Source: Szabonella alba (GTDB taxonomy: Bacteria; Pseudomonadota; Alphaproteobacteria; Rhodobacterales; Rhodobacteraceae). From it: a DNA stretch of 64,000 nt. The notes under the pieces are model-generated. The model searched no databases, was not told where the DNA came from, and was given only the letters and a program-made list of their open reading frames with translations. Shown piece by piece: positions 12,685-20,791 of the stretch; the stretch's first letter is position 1; each line of letters starts with the position of its first letter. Made by a program: the position numbers and the translations under genes. Location of the stretch: contig NZ_JAESVN010000007.1 of assembly GCF_016765775.1 (NCBI RefSeq), positions 56,875 to 120,874 on the forward strand, in the 5' to 3' direction.

Positions 12685-13344
12685 TCACGAAGCATCATCC
12701 GGCCGGTAGTAAAGCTTGCCGATCTCGATTTGAGGGCGCCCTACCTCACGGCGATGACGGTTGGTGTCGCGCAGGGAATAGACACAACCGCAATATTCCT
12801 GCTGGTAGAATTCCTCGCGCTTCGAGATCTCGATCATGCGATTGGCACCACCGCCCTTGCGCCAGTTGAAATCCCAGTAGTCGAGGCCCGCATAGGGTGC
12901 GACGGCCCGGGCCCCGCAACCGTTGATCTGGTTCATATCCTTCCACCGCGAAATACCCAGCGACGAGGTCATCACCGGAAAGCCATGTTCATGGGCATAG
13001 AGCGCGGTGCGCTCGAAACGCATATCGAAACACATGGTGCAGCGGATGCCGCGCTCGGGTGCCCATTCCATGCCTTTCGCGCGGGCGAACCAGTTGTCCT
13101 TGTCGTAATCGGCATCGACGAAGGGCACGCCTTCCTTCTCGGCGAAGCGGATGTTCTCATCCTTGCGCAGAAGGTATTCCTTCTCGGGGTGGATGTTTGG
13201 ATTGTAGAAAAAGATCGTGTAGTCGATGCCTGACGCGGTCATCGCCTCCATCACCTCGCCCGAACAGGGGGCGCAACAGGAATGCAGCAGAACCTTTTTC
13301 TCGCCATTTGGCGGGGTCAGGACGGGGCGTTTCAGATCAGACAT
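12685..13344 (-). CDS. queH: Epoxyqueuosine reductase QueH
   Basis: 219-residue QueH (DUF208) enzyme performing the last step of queuosine tRNA modification, reduction of epoxyqueuosine. Cysteine motifs that hold the iron-sulfur cluster and second metal are visible: HSCCAPCSG near the N-terminus, RCTMCFDMR mid-protein and [13 protein letters not shown] near the C-terminus. Length is normal. It lies 10 bases downstream of a TRAP permease remnant and may have been the terminal gene of that unit. Confidence 0.92.
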   Translation of the reverse strand: MSDLKRPVLTPPNGEKKVLLHSCCAPCSGEVMEAMTASGIDYTIFFYNPNIHPEKEYLLRKDENIRFAEKEGVPFVDADYDKDNWFARAKGMEWAPERGIRCTMCFDMRFERTALYAHEHGFPVMTSSLGISRWKDMNQINGCGARAVAPYAGLDYWDFNWRKGGGANRMIEISKREEFYQQEYCGCVYSLRDTNRHRREVGRPQIEIGKLYYRPDDAS

Positions 13345-13354
13345 TTTCTGCCTT

Positions 13355-13597
13355 TCAGCGTGTGGCGGTGCCCATCACCCAATCCGGGAGCACTGTTGCG
13401 ATGGAAGGGAAGGCGGCGAGGAGGACCACGTCTGCCAGCATCGCCTCCCAGAAGGGCGTAACGCCGCGATAGATCGTCGATTGCGGAACGTGACGCGCGA
13501 CCGAATGGACGATGAAGACATTCATGCCCACCGGCGGCGGGAATAGCCCCATTTCCAGCACCACCATGGCAATGACGCAGGGCCGACTGATTGACAC
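13355..13597 (-). pseudogene. 3' remnant of a TRAP transporter large permease (DctM)
   Basis: About 75 residues encoded here match the extreme C-terminus of the DctM large membrane subunit (MVVLEMGLFPPPVGMNVFIV, then a last hydrophobic helix around MLADVVLLAAFPSIA). The rest of the gene, normally ~430 residues, is missing. Reading 5'-wards on the minus strand, homology stops near 13597. The sequence then joins a short unrelated reading frame starting at an ATG near 13641 (MTTEARSRRRAP) downstream of a cobalamin riboswitch. This looks like a deletion junction. The fragment is not expected to be functional. Confidence 0.75.
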
Positions 13598-13809
13598 CCA
13601 ATGGCGCGCGGCGGCGGGATCGGGCTTCGGTGGTCATCGTGGCATGCCTTATGGGCGACCTGCGCAAACAGGCCGGAAAAACGGAAACAGCCCCGCGACG
13701 GATGTCGCGAAGCCGACCCGCACGACCGGAGGTCGCACAGGCTTGTGCCGTCACCTTTGCGGAACTGCCGCTCCCGACGCGCCCACCGCGGCCGGAACAG
13801 GTGATGGAT

Positions 13810-14001
13810 CCAGGCAGGTTTCCTGACTTGCGGGTCACAGCCTTGTCCGGCCTTCCCGGCGCATGGGGCGCCAGTGGCATGTCGGACAGGCTCTCCGCCT
13901 ACAGTTGCGGGGGCAGCTCCGGATTGAGGATCACCTGCATGTCGCAGATCCACCCTGACCGGATTCCCTTTTACCCGGGGCTTCCCCCGGCACCTGAATC
14001 A
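13810..14001 (-). ncRNA. Cobalamin riboswitch (copy 1)
   Basis: On the minus strand the stretch contains the ordered elements of the AdoCbl aptamer. A GGTGCC-rich 5' stem comes first, then AAAGGGAATCCGGT, then GCTGCCCCCGCAACTGTA, a GCCACTGG segment, and the B12 box AGTCAGGAAACCTGCC at 13813-13828. It should repress the gene downstream (leftwards) when cobalamin is bound. Downstream, after ~170 bases, is only a truncated frame fused to the DctM remnant, so the riboswitch appears orphaned. It shares extended similarity with copy 2 beyond the B12 box, indicating duplication. Confidence 0.88.
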
Positions 14002-14096
14002 AATGTCAAAATTCTCCGCCGCCTCGAAAGTGTCAATGGCTCTCACGTTGAAAATCCCTCATGTAAAACATGAGCCAAAAGGGGGAGCCGACAACT

Positions 14097-14681
14097 CTAT
14101 TGAAACGCCAATCCCTTACCCGGGTTGAGCAAAGCCGCAATCATGGACTGCATCCTGATCACATCGGAAACGGCAAAGACGGCATAGCTGTAGCTTCTGC
14201 CGTGCCTGCTTGCCGGGATTCGTTCGCTGGGCTCGATCCCGATTTCCTTACGCAAGTGTCGAAACGCTTTCTTGTCCAACCCGAGGAACCCTGCCGCCTC
14301 CCGCCCGGACAGCGGCCGATACAGGCGCATGCAGAGTTTTCGGTCGAGAGCCTGAAGAAGAGTTGACCGGACCGTTACCGGCAATCGGATCGCGGATGCA
14401 TCAGCCCGAGATTCTCGACAAACCTCATGCTCCATGTCCTTGAAATAGCGCAGGAAACTGTTTCGGGCTTCCCTGGCCCGTTCGGGAAAGAACCGCAGCA
14501 GCTCCGGTTCCATATGCAGCCGAACAATTGTCCCTTCAAAATGGACAGAAACCTCGATCACACTCCTGCGCTGAAGAGGGCGGCGGCATTCGCCAGTGTG
14601 ACGGACAAGTGACAATACAGGCCCTTGTGCAACCTGCTTCCGATATTCCGGATCAGCGGGGAACCCGCTTACCTGATCCAT
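14097..14681 (-). CDS. Hypothetical protein with possible HTH segment
   Basis: Reading frame of 194 codons with an ATG at 14681 and a weak AAGGG upstream, about 135 bases after cobalamin riboswitch copy 2. The first ~40 residues are low-complexity and may not be translated. The C-terminal half (LSGREAAGFLGLDKKAFRHL, then RHGRSYSYAVFAVSDVIRMQ) resembles excisionase-like or RepA N-terminal helix-turn-helix regions, which is a weak by-eye match. It is not a recognised cobalamin gene, so its location behind a B12 riboswitch may result from rearrangement. It could be a decayed gene. Confidence 0.45.
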   Translation of the reverse strand: MDQVSGFPADPEYRKQVAQGPVLSLVRHTGECRRPLQRRSVIEVSVHFEGTIVRLHMEPELLRFFPERAREARNSFLRYFKDMEHEVCRESRADASAIRLPVTVRSTLLQALDRKLCMRLYRPLSGREAAGFLGLDKKAFRHLRKEIGIEPSERIPASRHGRSYSYAVFAVSDVIRMQSMIAALLNPGKGLAFQ

Positions 14682-14814
14682 GACGACCCTTTCGCCGGTA
14701 TCGCTCCAGCATGTCGAAAAGCACCGGACGGATGCCCCGCCGGTTTCCTGTTGTCGTCACCCTACGGTCTTGCCGCTCCCGATACGCCCACCGCGGTCAG
14801 AACAGGTGAGCGTC

Positions 14815-14996
14815 TCTGGCAGGTCTCCTGACTTCAGAGTGTGGCGAACCGGCCTTCCCGGGCATTCAGCCCAGTGGCGCCATATGGTCCGCACTCCCTT
14901 CACAGTTGCGGAGGCAGTCGTGGCTTCGGATCAGGTGACCCGCCCACAGTTCCCTATTCTCCGACATCCCTGCCGGCACCAAAGACAACCTATCAG
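14815..14996 (-). ncRNA. Cobalamin riboswitch (copy 2)
   Basis: Second cobalamin aptamer on the minus strand. It has GGTGCCGGCAGG at the 5' end, the CTGCCTCCGCAACTGTGAAGG segment, GCGCCACTGGGC, and the B12 box AAGTCAGGAGACCTGCC at 14818-14834. Sequences after the box (CCGCGGTGGGCG, TCGGGAGCGGCA) are also found after copy 1, supporting a duplication. The next reading frame downstream is the hypothetical protein ending at 14097. Confidence 0.88.
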
Positions 14997-15039
14997 TCCA
15001 ATATCCCACATCTGAAAGTCAAGACTCGGCAAGCAGAAC

Positions 15040-15064
15040 GCCGCCCCCCTTGCGGGGAGCGGCG
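15040..15064 (-). terminator. Candidate terminator after aceA
   Basis: CGCCGCCCCCC-TTGC-GGGGAGCGGCG forms a strong GC stem about 100 bases downstream of the aceA stop on the minus strand. Only a short T-containing stretch follows, so a factor-assisted 3' end is possible. Confidence 0.4.
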
Positions 15065-15160
15065 CTGCTGGCCGGATGATTGGCGAATCCACCAGTCAAG
15101 CACGACCGATGTTTCCGGCCAGACGCCGCCGAAGGGACGGGGCGATTGGAGGCGCCCCGG

Positions 15161-16768
15161 TTACTCGGCCGCGAACTGGTTCATCGTATTGGCATGACCG
15201 CCGGCCTTCAGCGCGCGTTCGCCCGAGACCATTTCCTTGAAGGTGTCGCCCAGATCCGAGCCGACCTCATGCTGGTGCTTCACCGCCGAGACCCCGCGAC
15301 GGATTTCCTCGCGCTGCACGGTTTTGACATAGGCCAGCATCTTGTCCTCGCCGAAATAGCCGCGCGACAGTTCATCCACCGACTTGGCGGTCAGGTGGAA
15401 GGTCGGCAGCGTGATCAGGTTGTGGAACACACCCGCGCGGGCCGCGATATCGGTCTGGAAGCGGGCAAGCCGGGCGTCGGCCTCACGACCCAGGTCGGTA
15501 TCGTCGAATTCCACCCGCATCAACTCGTTGCCCTCGGGGAAATCGGTCTCGGGCACCGCCTTCGACTTCACCCATTCCGCACGCACCTGTTTGCGCAGGT
15601 TCAGCGTCCAGTTGAAGCTGGGCGAGTTGTTGTAGGTCAGCTTGGCGTTCGGAACCACCTTGCGCACCTCGGCCACCATCGCGGCGATCTCATCGACATT
15701 CGGGGTATCTGTCTCGATCCACAGCAGATCGGCGCCACCATCACGGAGGCAGGCGATGCAATCCTCGATGACCCGCGCCCGACCGGTGCCTTCCTTGAAC
15801 GGGAAGAGGCCATTGGGCAGCCGAACCGGCTTCACGAACTCACCACCCTGGTAGAGCGCGAGTTCGCCCTCCTGGATCGGATTGGCTTCGGTGATCGGCT
15901 CAACCTTCAGCCATTTGATATACTGGCTGGCATGGTCCCCGGGTCGGGCCGAAACCGGCACCTTCTGCGTCAGACCCGCGCCAAGGCTATCGGTGCGCGC
16001 CACGATGACACCCTGATCAACGCCGAGTTCCTCAAGGGCCAGACGGCAAGCGCGCAGTTTTTCGATGAAATCCTCGCGCGGGACGGTGACCTTGCCGTCC
16101 TGGTGACCGCATTGCTTGGCGTCCGAGACCTGGTTTTCGATCTGAAGGCAGCAGGCACCGGCCTTGATCAGTTCTTTCGCAAGAAGGTAGGTCGCGTGTT
16201 CATTGCCGAAACCGGCGTCGATATCGGCGATGATCGGCACGACGTGGGTTTCAAACCCGTCGATGGCAGCGATGGCGGCCTTGCGCTCTGCCTCGGTCTT
16301 CGCGGCCTTCAGGTCCTTGAACAGATCGTTCATCGCCACCTCATCCGCCTGGCGCAGCGAAGTGTAGATCTCGGCGATCAGATCGGCGACGGCGGTCTTT
16401 TCGTGCATCGACTGGTCGGGCAGATGGCCCCAGCGGTTACGCAGGCCGGCGACCATCCAGCCCGACAGATAGACATAGGTGCCCTTCGCCGTGCCGCGCA
16501 TCCGCTTCACGGATTTGATCATCTGCTGGGCATGGAAGCCCGACCAGCAGCCAAGACTTTGCGTGAACTTCGACGCATCGGCATCATAGGCCGCCATATC
16601 GGCGCGCATGACCTTTGCCATATCGCGGGCGATATCGAGATGCGTGTCCCAGGTGTTCTGCAGCCGCAGTTGGACGATATCATCGACCGAGACGCCGCCG
16701 GCAGTCTGACCAGACGGATAGCGCGCCGAGATCTCGGCATGAAGTTCATTATAGGTCTTGCGGGCCAT
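15161..16768 (-). CDS. aceA: Isocitrate lyase
   Basis: 535-residue isocitrate lyase, first enzyme of the glyoxylate shunt, cleaving isocitrate to glyoxylate and succinate. The catalytic signature KQCGH is present (SDAKQCGHQDGKVTVP). It belongs to the long ICL type, as in Pseudomonas, rather than the ~430-residue E. coli type. Start set at ATG 16768 (MARKTYNELHAEI) with AAGGA 7 bases upstream; a longer in-frame reading to 16849 abuts aceB and lacks a site. It lies 80 bases downstream of aceB in the same direction. Confidence 0.95.
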   Translation of the reverse strand: MARKTYNELHAEISARYPSGQTAGGVSVDDIVQLRLQNTWDTHLDIARDMAKVMRADMAAYDADASKFTQSLGCWSGFHAQQMIKSVKRMRGTAKGTYVYLSGWMVAGLRNRWGHLPDQSMHEKTAVADLIAEIYTSLRQADEVAMNDLFKDLKAAKTEAERKAAIAAIDGFETHVVPIIADIDAGFGNEHATYLLAKELIKAGACCLQIENQVSDAKQCGHQDGKVTVPREDFIEKLRACRLALEELGVDQGVIVARTDSLGAGLTQKVPVSARPGDHASQYIKWLKVEPITEANPIQEGELALYQGGEFVKPVRLPNGLFPFKEGTGRARVIEDCIACLRDGGADLLWIETDTPNVDEIAAMVAEVRKVVPNAKLTYNNSPSFNWTLNLRKQVRAEWVKSKAVPETDFPEGNELMRVEFDDTDLGREADARLARFQTDIAARAGVFHNLITLPTFHLTAKSVDELSRGYFGEDKMLAYVKTVQREEIRRGVSAVKHQHEVGSDLGDTFKEMVSGERALKAGGHANTMNQFAAE

Positions 16769-16848
16769 TGGGTTTCCTTTTGAGGGAGGATTGAGAGGGC
16801 TGGCGGGCAGTGGCCCGCCAAAGGGTGAAAGCATGCGGATGGGGTCCA

Positions 16849-18471
16849 TCAGTCGAGTACGTTCAACACGTCATAGGCGGGTGCGGTGATGAAATCGGGC
16901 AGGGTTTCGGCCGTCACCGCCTCCTGCACGATGCGGGCGGCACTGGCGTAATGTCCCCGGTGGAAGCCGGTCGGCCCAAGACGGCCAAGGATCGCGACAA
17001 TCTCTTCCTGGATCAGCGCGCCCAGCCATTCCGTGGTCAGCCTGGTGCTGTCGCCATCTGCCAGTTCAACCGCCGCACCATGGCGCAGCCATTGCCAAAG
17101 CTGGGCCCGGCTGATCTCAGCGGTCGCGGCATCCTCCATCAGATTGTGGATCGGCACCGCGCCGCGACCGGACAGCCAGTTTGCCAGATATTCGATGGCG
17201 ACCGAGATATTGGTGCGCACGCCGGCCTCGGTGATGCGGCCGTCATGCGGTTTCAGCAACATCGCCGGCACGATCCGCGCTTCCTGCCGCTGCTTGCGGA
17301 TCTGGTTGGCCAGCGGCATCTCGGCGTCAAACACCTCCAACGCCACCGGAACCAGATCGGGATGTGCGACCCATGTGCCGTCATGGCCCATACGGACCTC
17401 GCGCTCTTTGTCGGCCCGGACGCGGGCGAAGGCGGCAACATTGGCGGCGGAGTCGCCCTTGACCGGGATCGCCGCAGACATGCCGCCCATCGCATGGATG
17501 CCGCGCCGGTGGCAGACCTTGACCAGCCGCGCCGCATAGACGGCAAGGAAGGCACGATCCATCGTCACCTCGGCGCGGTCGGGCAGAAGATAAGCGCCAT
17601 GATTGCGCAGGGTCTTGATATAGCTGAAGATATAGTCCCAGCGACCGCAGTTCAGCCCGGCAATATGGTCACGCAGCTGCCAGATGATCTCGTCCATCTC
17701 GAACGCCGCCGGCAATGTCTCAATCAGCACCGTGGCCTTGATCGTGCCCTTCGCCAGTCCGACCTTCTCCTGCGCGAACAGGAAGATGTCGTTCCACAGC
17801 CGCGCCTCGTCATGGCTCTCGATCTTGGGCAGGTAGTAGAACGGGCCGCGTTCGGTCGCCGCCAGTGCCCGGCCGCAATGCCAGATCGTCAGCCCGAAAT
17901 CGAACAGCGCCGCCGAGACCGGTTGCCCGCCGATCAGCACATTGGCCTCGGCCATATGCAGCCCGCGCGGGCGGACGATCAGCAGCGCCGGATCGGGGCC
18001 AACGCGGTAGTTTTTCCCGGTTTTCGGATCGTCGAACGCCAGCAGGCCGTCGCGGTAGTCGATCATATTGCCATGACCGGCGATTATATTCGCAAAGCTC
18101 GGCGCGGTCGCATCCTCGAAATCCGCCATGAAGACCTTCGCACCCGAGTTCAGCGCGTTGATCATCATCTTGCGCTCGACCGGGCCGGTGATCTCCACCC
18201 GGCGGTCGCGCAGCACCTGCGGCACCGGCGCCGCCTCCCATATACCCTGGCGGATGTCCTTGGTTTCGGGCAGGTAGTCGGGCAGTTCGCCGCGGTCGAT
18301 GCGTTCTTGCCGCCGCGACCGGGCGATCATCAGGGCATTCAGCCGCAGACCAAAACGCCCCTGCAATTCGGCGACAAAGGCGAGAGCATCGGCGGTCAGC
18401 ACCCGATCCACGTCCGGCGCGGCGCGCAGGATGACGGGCGGCAGGCTGGCGGCAGGGCGGTCGAGCGGCAT
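16849..18471 (-). CDS. aceB: Malate synthase A
   Basis: 540-residue malate synthase A, condensing glyoxylate with acetyl-CoA to malate. The family signature KTLRNHGAYLLPDRAEVTMD is present, as are the acidic FMADFEDATAPSF segment and the C-terminal catalytic region. Length is typical of the A isoform (~530), not the 720-residue G form. ATG at 18471 with GGAGAAT upstream. It is first in the aceB-aceA unit, divergent from a RamB-like regulator across 132 bases. Confidence 0.95.
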   Translation of the reverse strand: MPLDRPAASLPPVILRAAPDVDRVLTADALAFVAELQGRFGLRLNALMIARSRRQERIDRGELPDYLPETKDIRQGIWEAAPVPQVLRDRRVEITGPVERKMMINALNSGAKVFMADFEDATAPSFANIIAGHGNMIDYRDGLLAFDDPKTGKNYRVGPDPALLIVRPRGLHMAEANVLIGGQPVSAALFDFGLTIWHCGRALAATERGPFYYLPKIESHDEARLWNDIFLFAQEKVGLAKGTIKATVLIETLPAAFEMDEIIWQLRDHIAGLNCGRWDYIFSYIKTLRNHGAYLLPDRAEVTMDRAFLAVYAARLVKVCHRRGIHAMGGMSAAIPVKGDSAANVAAFARVRADKEREVRMGHDGTWVAHPDLVPVALEVFDAEMPLANQIRKQRQEARIVPAMLLKPHDGRITEAGVRTNISVAIEYLANWLSGRGAVPIHNLMEDAATAEISRAQLWQWLRHGAAVELADGDSTRLTTEWLGALIQEEIVAILGRLGPTGFHRGHYASAARIVQEAVTAETLPDFITAPAYDVLNVLD

Positions 18472-18603
18472 GACGATTCTCCGGTGACTGAACTCATGTC
18501 ACACTAGTAATGTCATGCTGTATGTGCATTATAATCCTGAAAACAAAGGGTATTACTGTAACTTATGTCAGTGTTCCCCTGCCACCTTGTCAGGATTTGT
18601 CAC
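18472..18603. promoter_or_regulatory. Divergent aceB / RamB-like promoter region
   Basis: 132-base, relatively AT-rich spacer between divergently transcribed aceB and the RamB-like regulator. It includes TATGTGCATTATAATCC and TATTACTGTAACTTATG, plausible promoter and operator material. Family knowledge suggests the regulator binds here to control aceBA and itself. Individual sites cannot be fixed by eye. Confidence 0.45.
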
Positions 18604-20043
18604 ATGGCGCCGCGCGCGGAAAAGCTCATCATCGGCCCGCGCCTGCGGGTGCTACGCAACTCGCTGGGGCTGACCCAGGGCCAGATGGCGGCCGAGCTCG
18701 GGGTCTCTCCGAGCTACATCACCCTGATCGAGGCCGATCAGCGCCCCGCTTCGGCTCGCTTCCTGATGAAACTGGCCGAGGTCTATGATCTGAACATCTC
18801 GGAACTGGCCCCGGCCAGCGATGCCCAACTGGCTGCGGATTTCGGGGCGGCGCTGAAGGATCCCGCGCTGGAATTGGCGGGCGTCAGCCGCAGCGAGATT
18901 GCGGCGGTACTTCAGGCCTCGCCCAAGCTAGCTGCCGCCTTTGTCAGGCTGCATGACCGCTACCGTGAAACGGTGCTACGCCCGCAAGCCGATGACAACC
19001 CGCTGACCGACCGCGACAAGGTTGAGGTTCTGGCCGAGACCTCGCGGCCAGTCGATGGGGTGCGGCAGTGGTTCTACGAGCACCGCAACCACGTTGCCGG
19101 GCTCGACCGCGCCGCCGAAGCTCTGGCCGACGAATTGCAGCTGCATCGCAGCGAGCCGCATATCGCCCTGTCCGGGCGCCTGTCGGCGCATGGCATCCGC
19201 ACCCGCATCCTGCCCGCCGAGGTGATGGGCGACCAGTTGCGCCGTTTCGACCTGCACCGCAAGGAACTGATGCTTTCCGAGCTTCTCAGCCAGTCCAGCC
19301 GCCGCTTTCAGATCGGCGTGCTGCTGGCGCGCCTGGAGCAGGAGGCCGCCATCGCGGATCTGGTGCGCGATGCCGGGCTAAGCGATCCGGCGGCGGTATC
19401 GCTGATGCGGGTCAGCCTGGCCAACTACTTCGCGGCGGCGCTGTTGATGCCCTATGGCCGCTTCCTCGCCGCCTGCGAGTCCACCCGCTACGATGTCGAA
19501 CTGCTGAGCCACCGTTTCGGCTCTAGTTACGAGCAGACCGCGCATCGCATGTCGACCTTGCAGCGCGAGGGCGCGCGCGGCATTCCCTTCTTCTTCGTGC
19601 GCGTAGACCGCGCCGGGAACATGACCAAGCGCTTCAGTGCCGGTCGCTTTCCATTCTCGCGCTTCGGCGGCACCTGCCCGCTGTGGAATATCCACGCCGC
19701 CTTCGATACGCCCGATCAGGTGCAGACCCAGGTCATCCGCATGCCGGAAGGGGCGAGCTATTTCTCGATCGCGCGCACCGTGACCCGCGCCGGCGGCACC
19801 CATGGCGATCCGGCCCAACGACTGGCGATCGGGCTGGGCTGTGATGTCGCCTATGCGCCCCGGCTGGTCTATGCCGACGGGATCGACCTTGGCCGGACGC
19901 GACCTGTCGATGTCGGGCTGAACTGCTATCTGTGCGAACGCCCCAACTGCGCCGCGCGGGCCAACCCGCCCATCAACCGCCGCCTGCAAGTCAACGAGCG
20001 CGAGCGCAGCCTGGCGATCTTCAGTTTTGAAAAAATAGCTTAA
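18604..20043 (+). CDS. RamB/ScfR-type XRE regulator of the glyoxylate shunt
   Basis: 479-residue paralogue of the regulator at 9343. It has an XRE HTH at about residues 8-65 (LRNSLGLTQGQMAAELGVSPSYITLIEADQ), an ImmA/IrrE-like segment near WFYEHRNHVAG, and a C-terminal short-chain fatty acyl domain ending in cysteines spaced CYLCERPNC. Start at ATG 18604 with AGGATTT upstream. It is divergent from aceB-aceA. RamB proteins regulate glyoxylate-cycle genes in corynebacteria and in Paracoccus denitrificans, so control of aceBA is well supported by context. Whether it activates or represses is not shown by the sequence. Confidence 0.85.
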   Translation: MAPRAEKLIIGPRLRVLRNSLGLTQGQMAAELGVSPSYITLIEADQRPASARFLMKLAEVYDLNISELAPASDAQLAADFGAALKDPALELAGVSRSEIAAVLQASPKLAAAFVRLHDRYRETVLRPQADDNPLTDRDKVEVLAETSRPVDGVRQWFYEHRNHVAGLDRAAEALADELQLHRSEPHIALSGRLSAHGIRTRILPAEVMGDQLRRFDLHRKELMLSELLSQSSRRFQIGVLLARLEQEAAIADLVRDAGLSDPAAVSLMRVSLANYFAAALLMPYGRFLAACESTRYDVELLSHRFGSSYEQTAHRMSTLQREGARGIPFFFVRVDRAGNMTKRFSAGRFPFSRFGGTCPLWNIHAAFDTPDQVQTQVIRMPEGASYFSIARTVTRAGGTHGDPAQRLAIGLGCDVAYAPRLVYADGIDLGRTRPVDVGLNCYLCERPNCAARANPPINRRLQVNERERSLAIFSFEKIA

Positions 20044-20346
20044 TTGCTGCGGGCCGAGCGCGGAAAAATTTCATGCTTGCGGACACCAGTTTGTCCGCGC
20101 TCCCGTTGGTCGCTGCAGGAACATGACGGCGCGTAAGGACCCACTAAAACTGCTCAGGTCAAGTTGCCGGTCTGAATGCCGATACGGAACATTCACTGCC
20201 CGCGAAACCAAAAAATCGGTGTTAGATAAGCCACAATTTCAACGAGCGGCTGCTCTGGGCCGGGTTTTCCGCTACGCAAGCGAACGGCTTTCTGTGCCGC
20301 ACTCCGCATGAATATCGCTAAAAGGTTCAAATTTACGGATCCGAAA
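20044..20346. other. Gene-free junction between core genes and mobile element
   Basis: 303 bases with no convincing gene. It contains a GCGGACA/TGTCCGC stem with a 6-base loop at 20079-20098, which could end the RamB-like transcript. The stretch then becomes AT-richer (20195-20350). The left boundary of the integrative element must lie in or near here, but no copy of the right-end att sequence is visible. Confidence 0.5.
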
Positions 20347-20787
20347 TTATGTCTCGCCTGCTCGATCAGCTTCTTGAACATCCTCCGGCACCTCCTGACG
20401 AAGCTTCGGCCCCTGGACTAGACGCCGCCCGAGGGCCGTGATGAAGGCCTCATATCGCTCACCCGCCTTGGCGCGGGCGGCTTTCGCAGCGGGCTCGGGC
20501 AGTGCCGGGGTCGTCGCAAGCCAGAAGCGGATGAATACCGCCATGGTTTCGACCGAGATCCCGACATCTCGTTCAACACGTGCGAGACGTCGATCAATCT
20601 GATCGAGGCGCTTGGCGACAATGGCCTCTCGCCGCTCGGCATCATCGGGCGAGAGGAAAGATGCGATAGCGGCCTCGGCGATCATTGACTGTGATCGGTC
20701 CCGGCGCACGGCAAAGTCCGCGAGGGCCATCTCGACCTCAGGATCAAGATAGACGGTGAACTTCCGCTTCTTCGGACGGATGGCCAT
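20347..20787 (-). CDS. Ribbon-helix-helix (CopG-like) conjugal accessory protein
   Basis: 146-residue protein with an N-terminal ribbon-helix-helix pattern (KKRKFTVYLDPEVEMALADF) and a charged, coiled-coil-like middle (AKRLDQIDRRLARVERDVG). A protein of this type normally sits directly beside traG in alphaproteobacterial conjugative modules and is thought to act in mobilisation or relaxosome regulation. Start at ATG 20787, 4 bases after the traG stop. In related elements the trb mating-pair genes follow here; in this window they do not. Confidence 0.75.
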   Translation of the reverse strand: MAIRPKKRKFTVYLDPEVEMALADFAVRRDRSQSMIAEAAIASFLSPDDAERREAIVAKRLDQIDRRLARVERDVGISVETMAVFIRFWLATTPALPEPAAKAARAKAGERYEAFITALGRRLVQGPKLRQEVPEDVQEADRAGET

Positions 20788-20791
20788 GGCG

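Noticed and set aside
13904..13916. GTTGCGGGGGCAG identical to part of the tRNA-fMet 3' region, as a possible left att site
   Set aside because: It is the conserved GCCCCCGCAAC segment of the cobalamin aptamer, so the match to the tRNA T-arm/acceptor is coincidental.
15080..18507. Long plus-strand open frames opposite aceA and aceB
   Set aside because: They are exact antisense shadows of clearly homologous enzymes in GC-rich DNA and have no ribosome-binding sites or family resemblance. The same applies to long plus-strand frames opposite acnA, traG, the relaxase and the methylase-helicase.
20041..20056. TTGCTGCGGG near the end of the RamB-like gene as a left att core
   Set aside because: Too short and imperfect compared with the 23-base repeat at the right end, and without flanking similarity.
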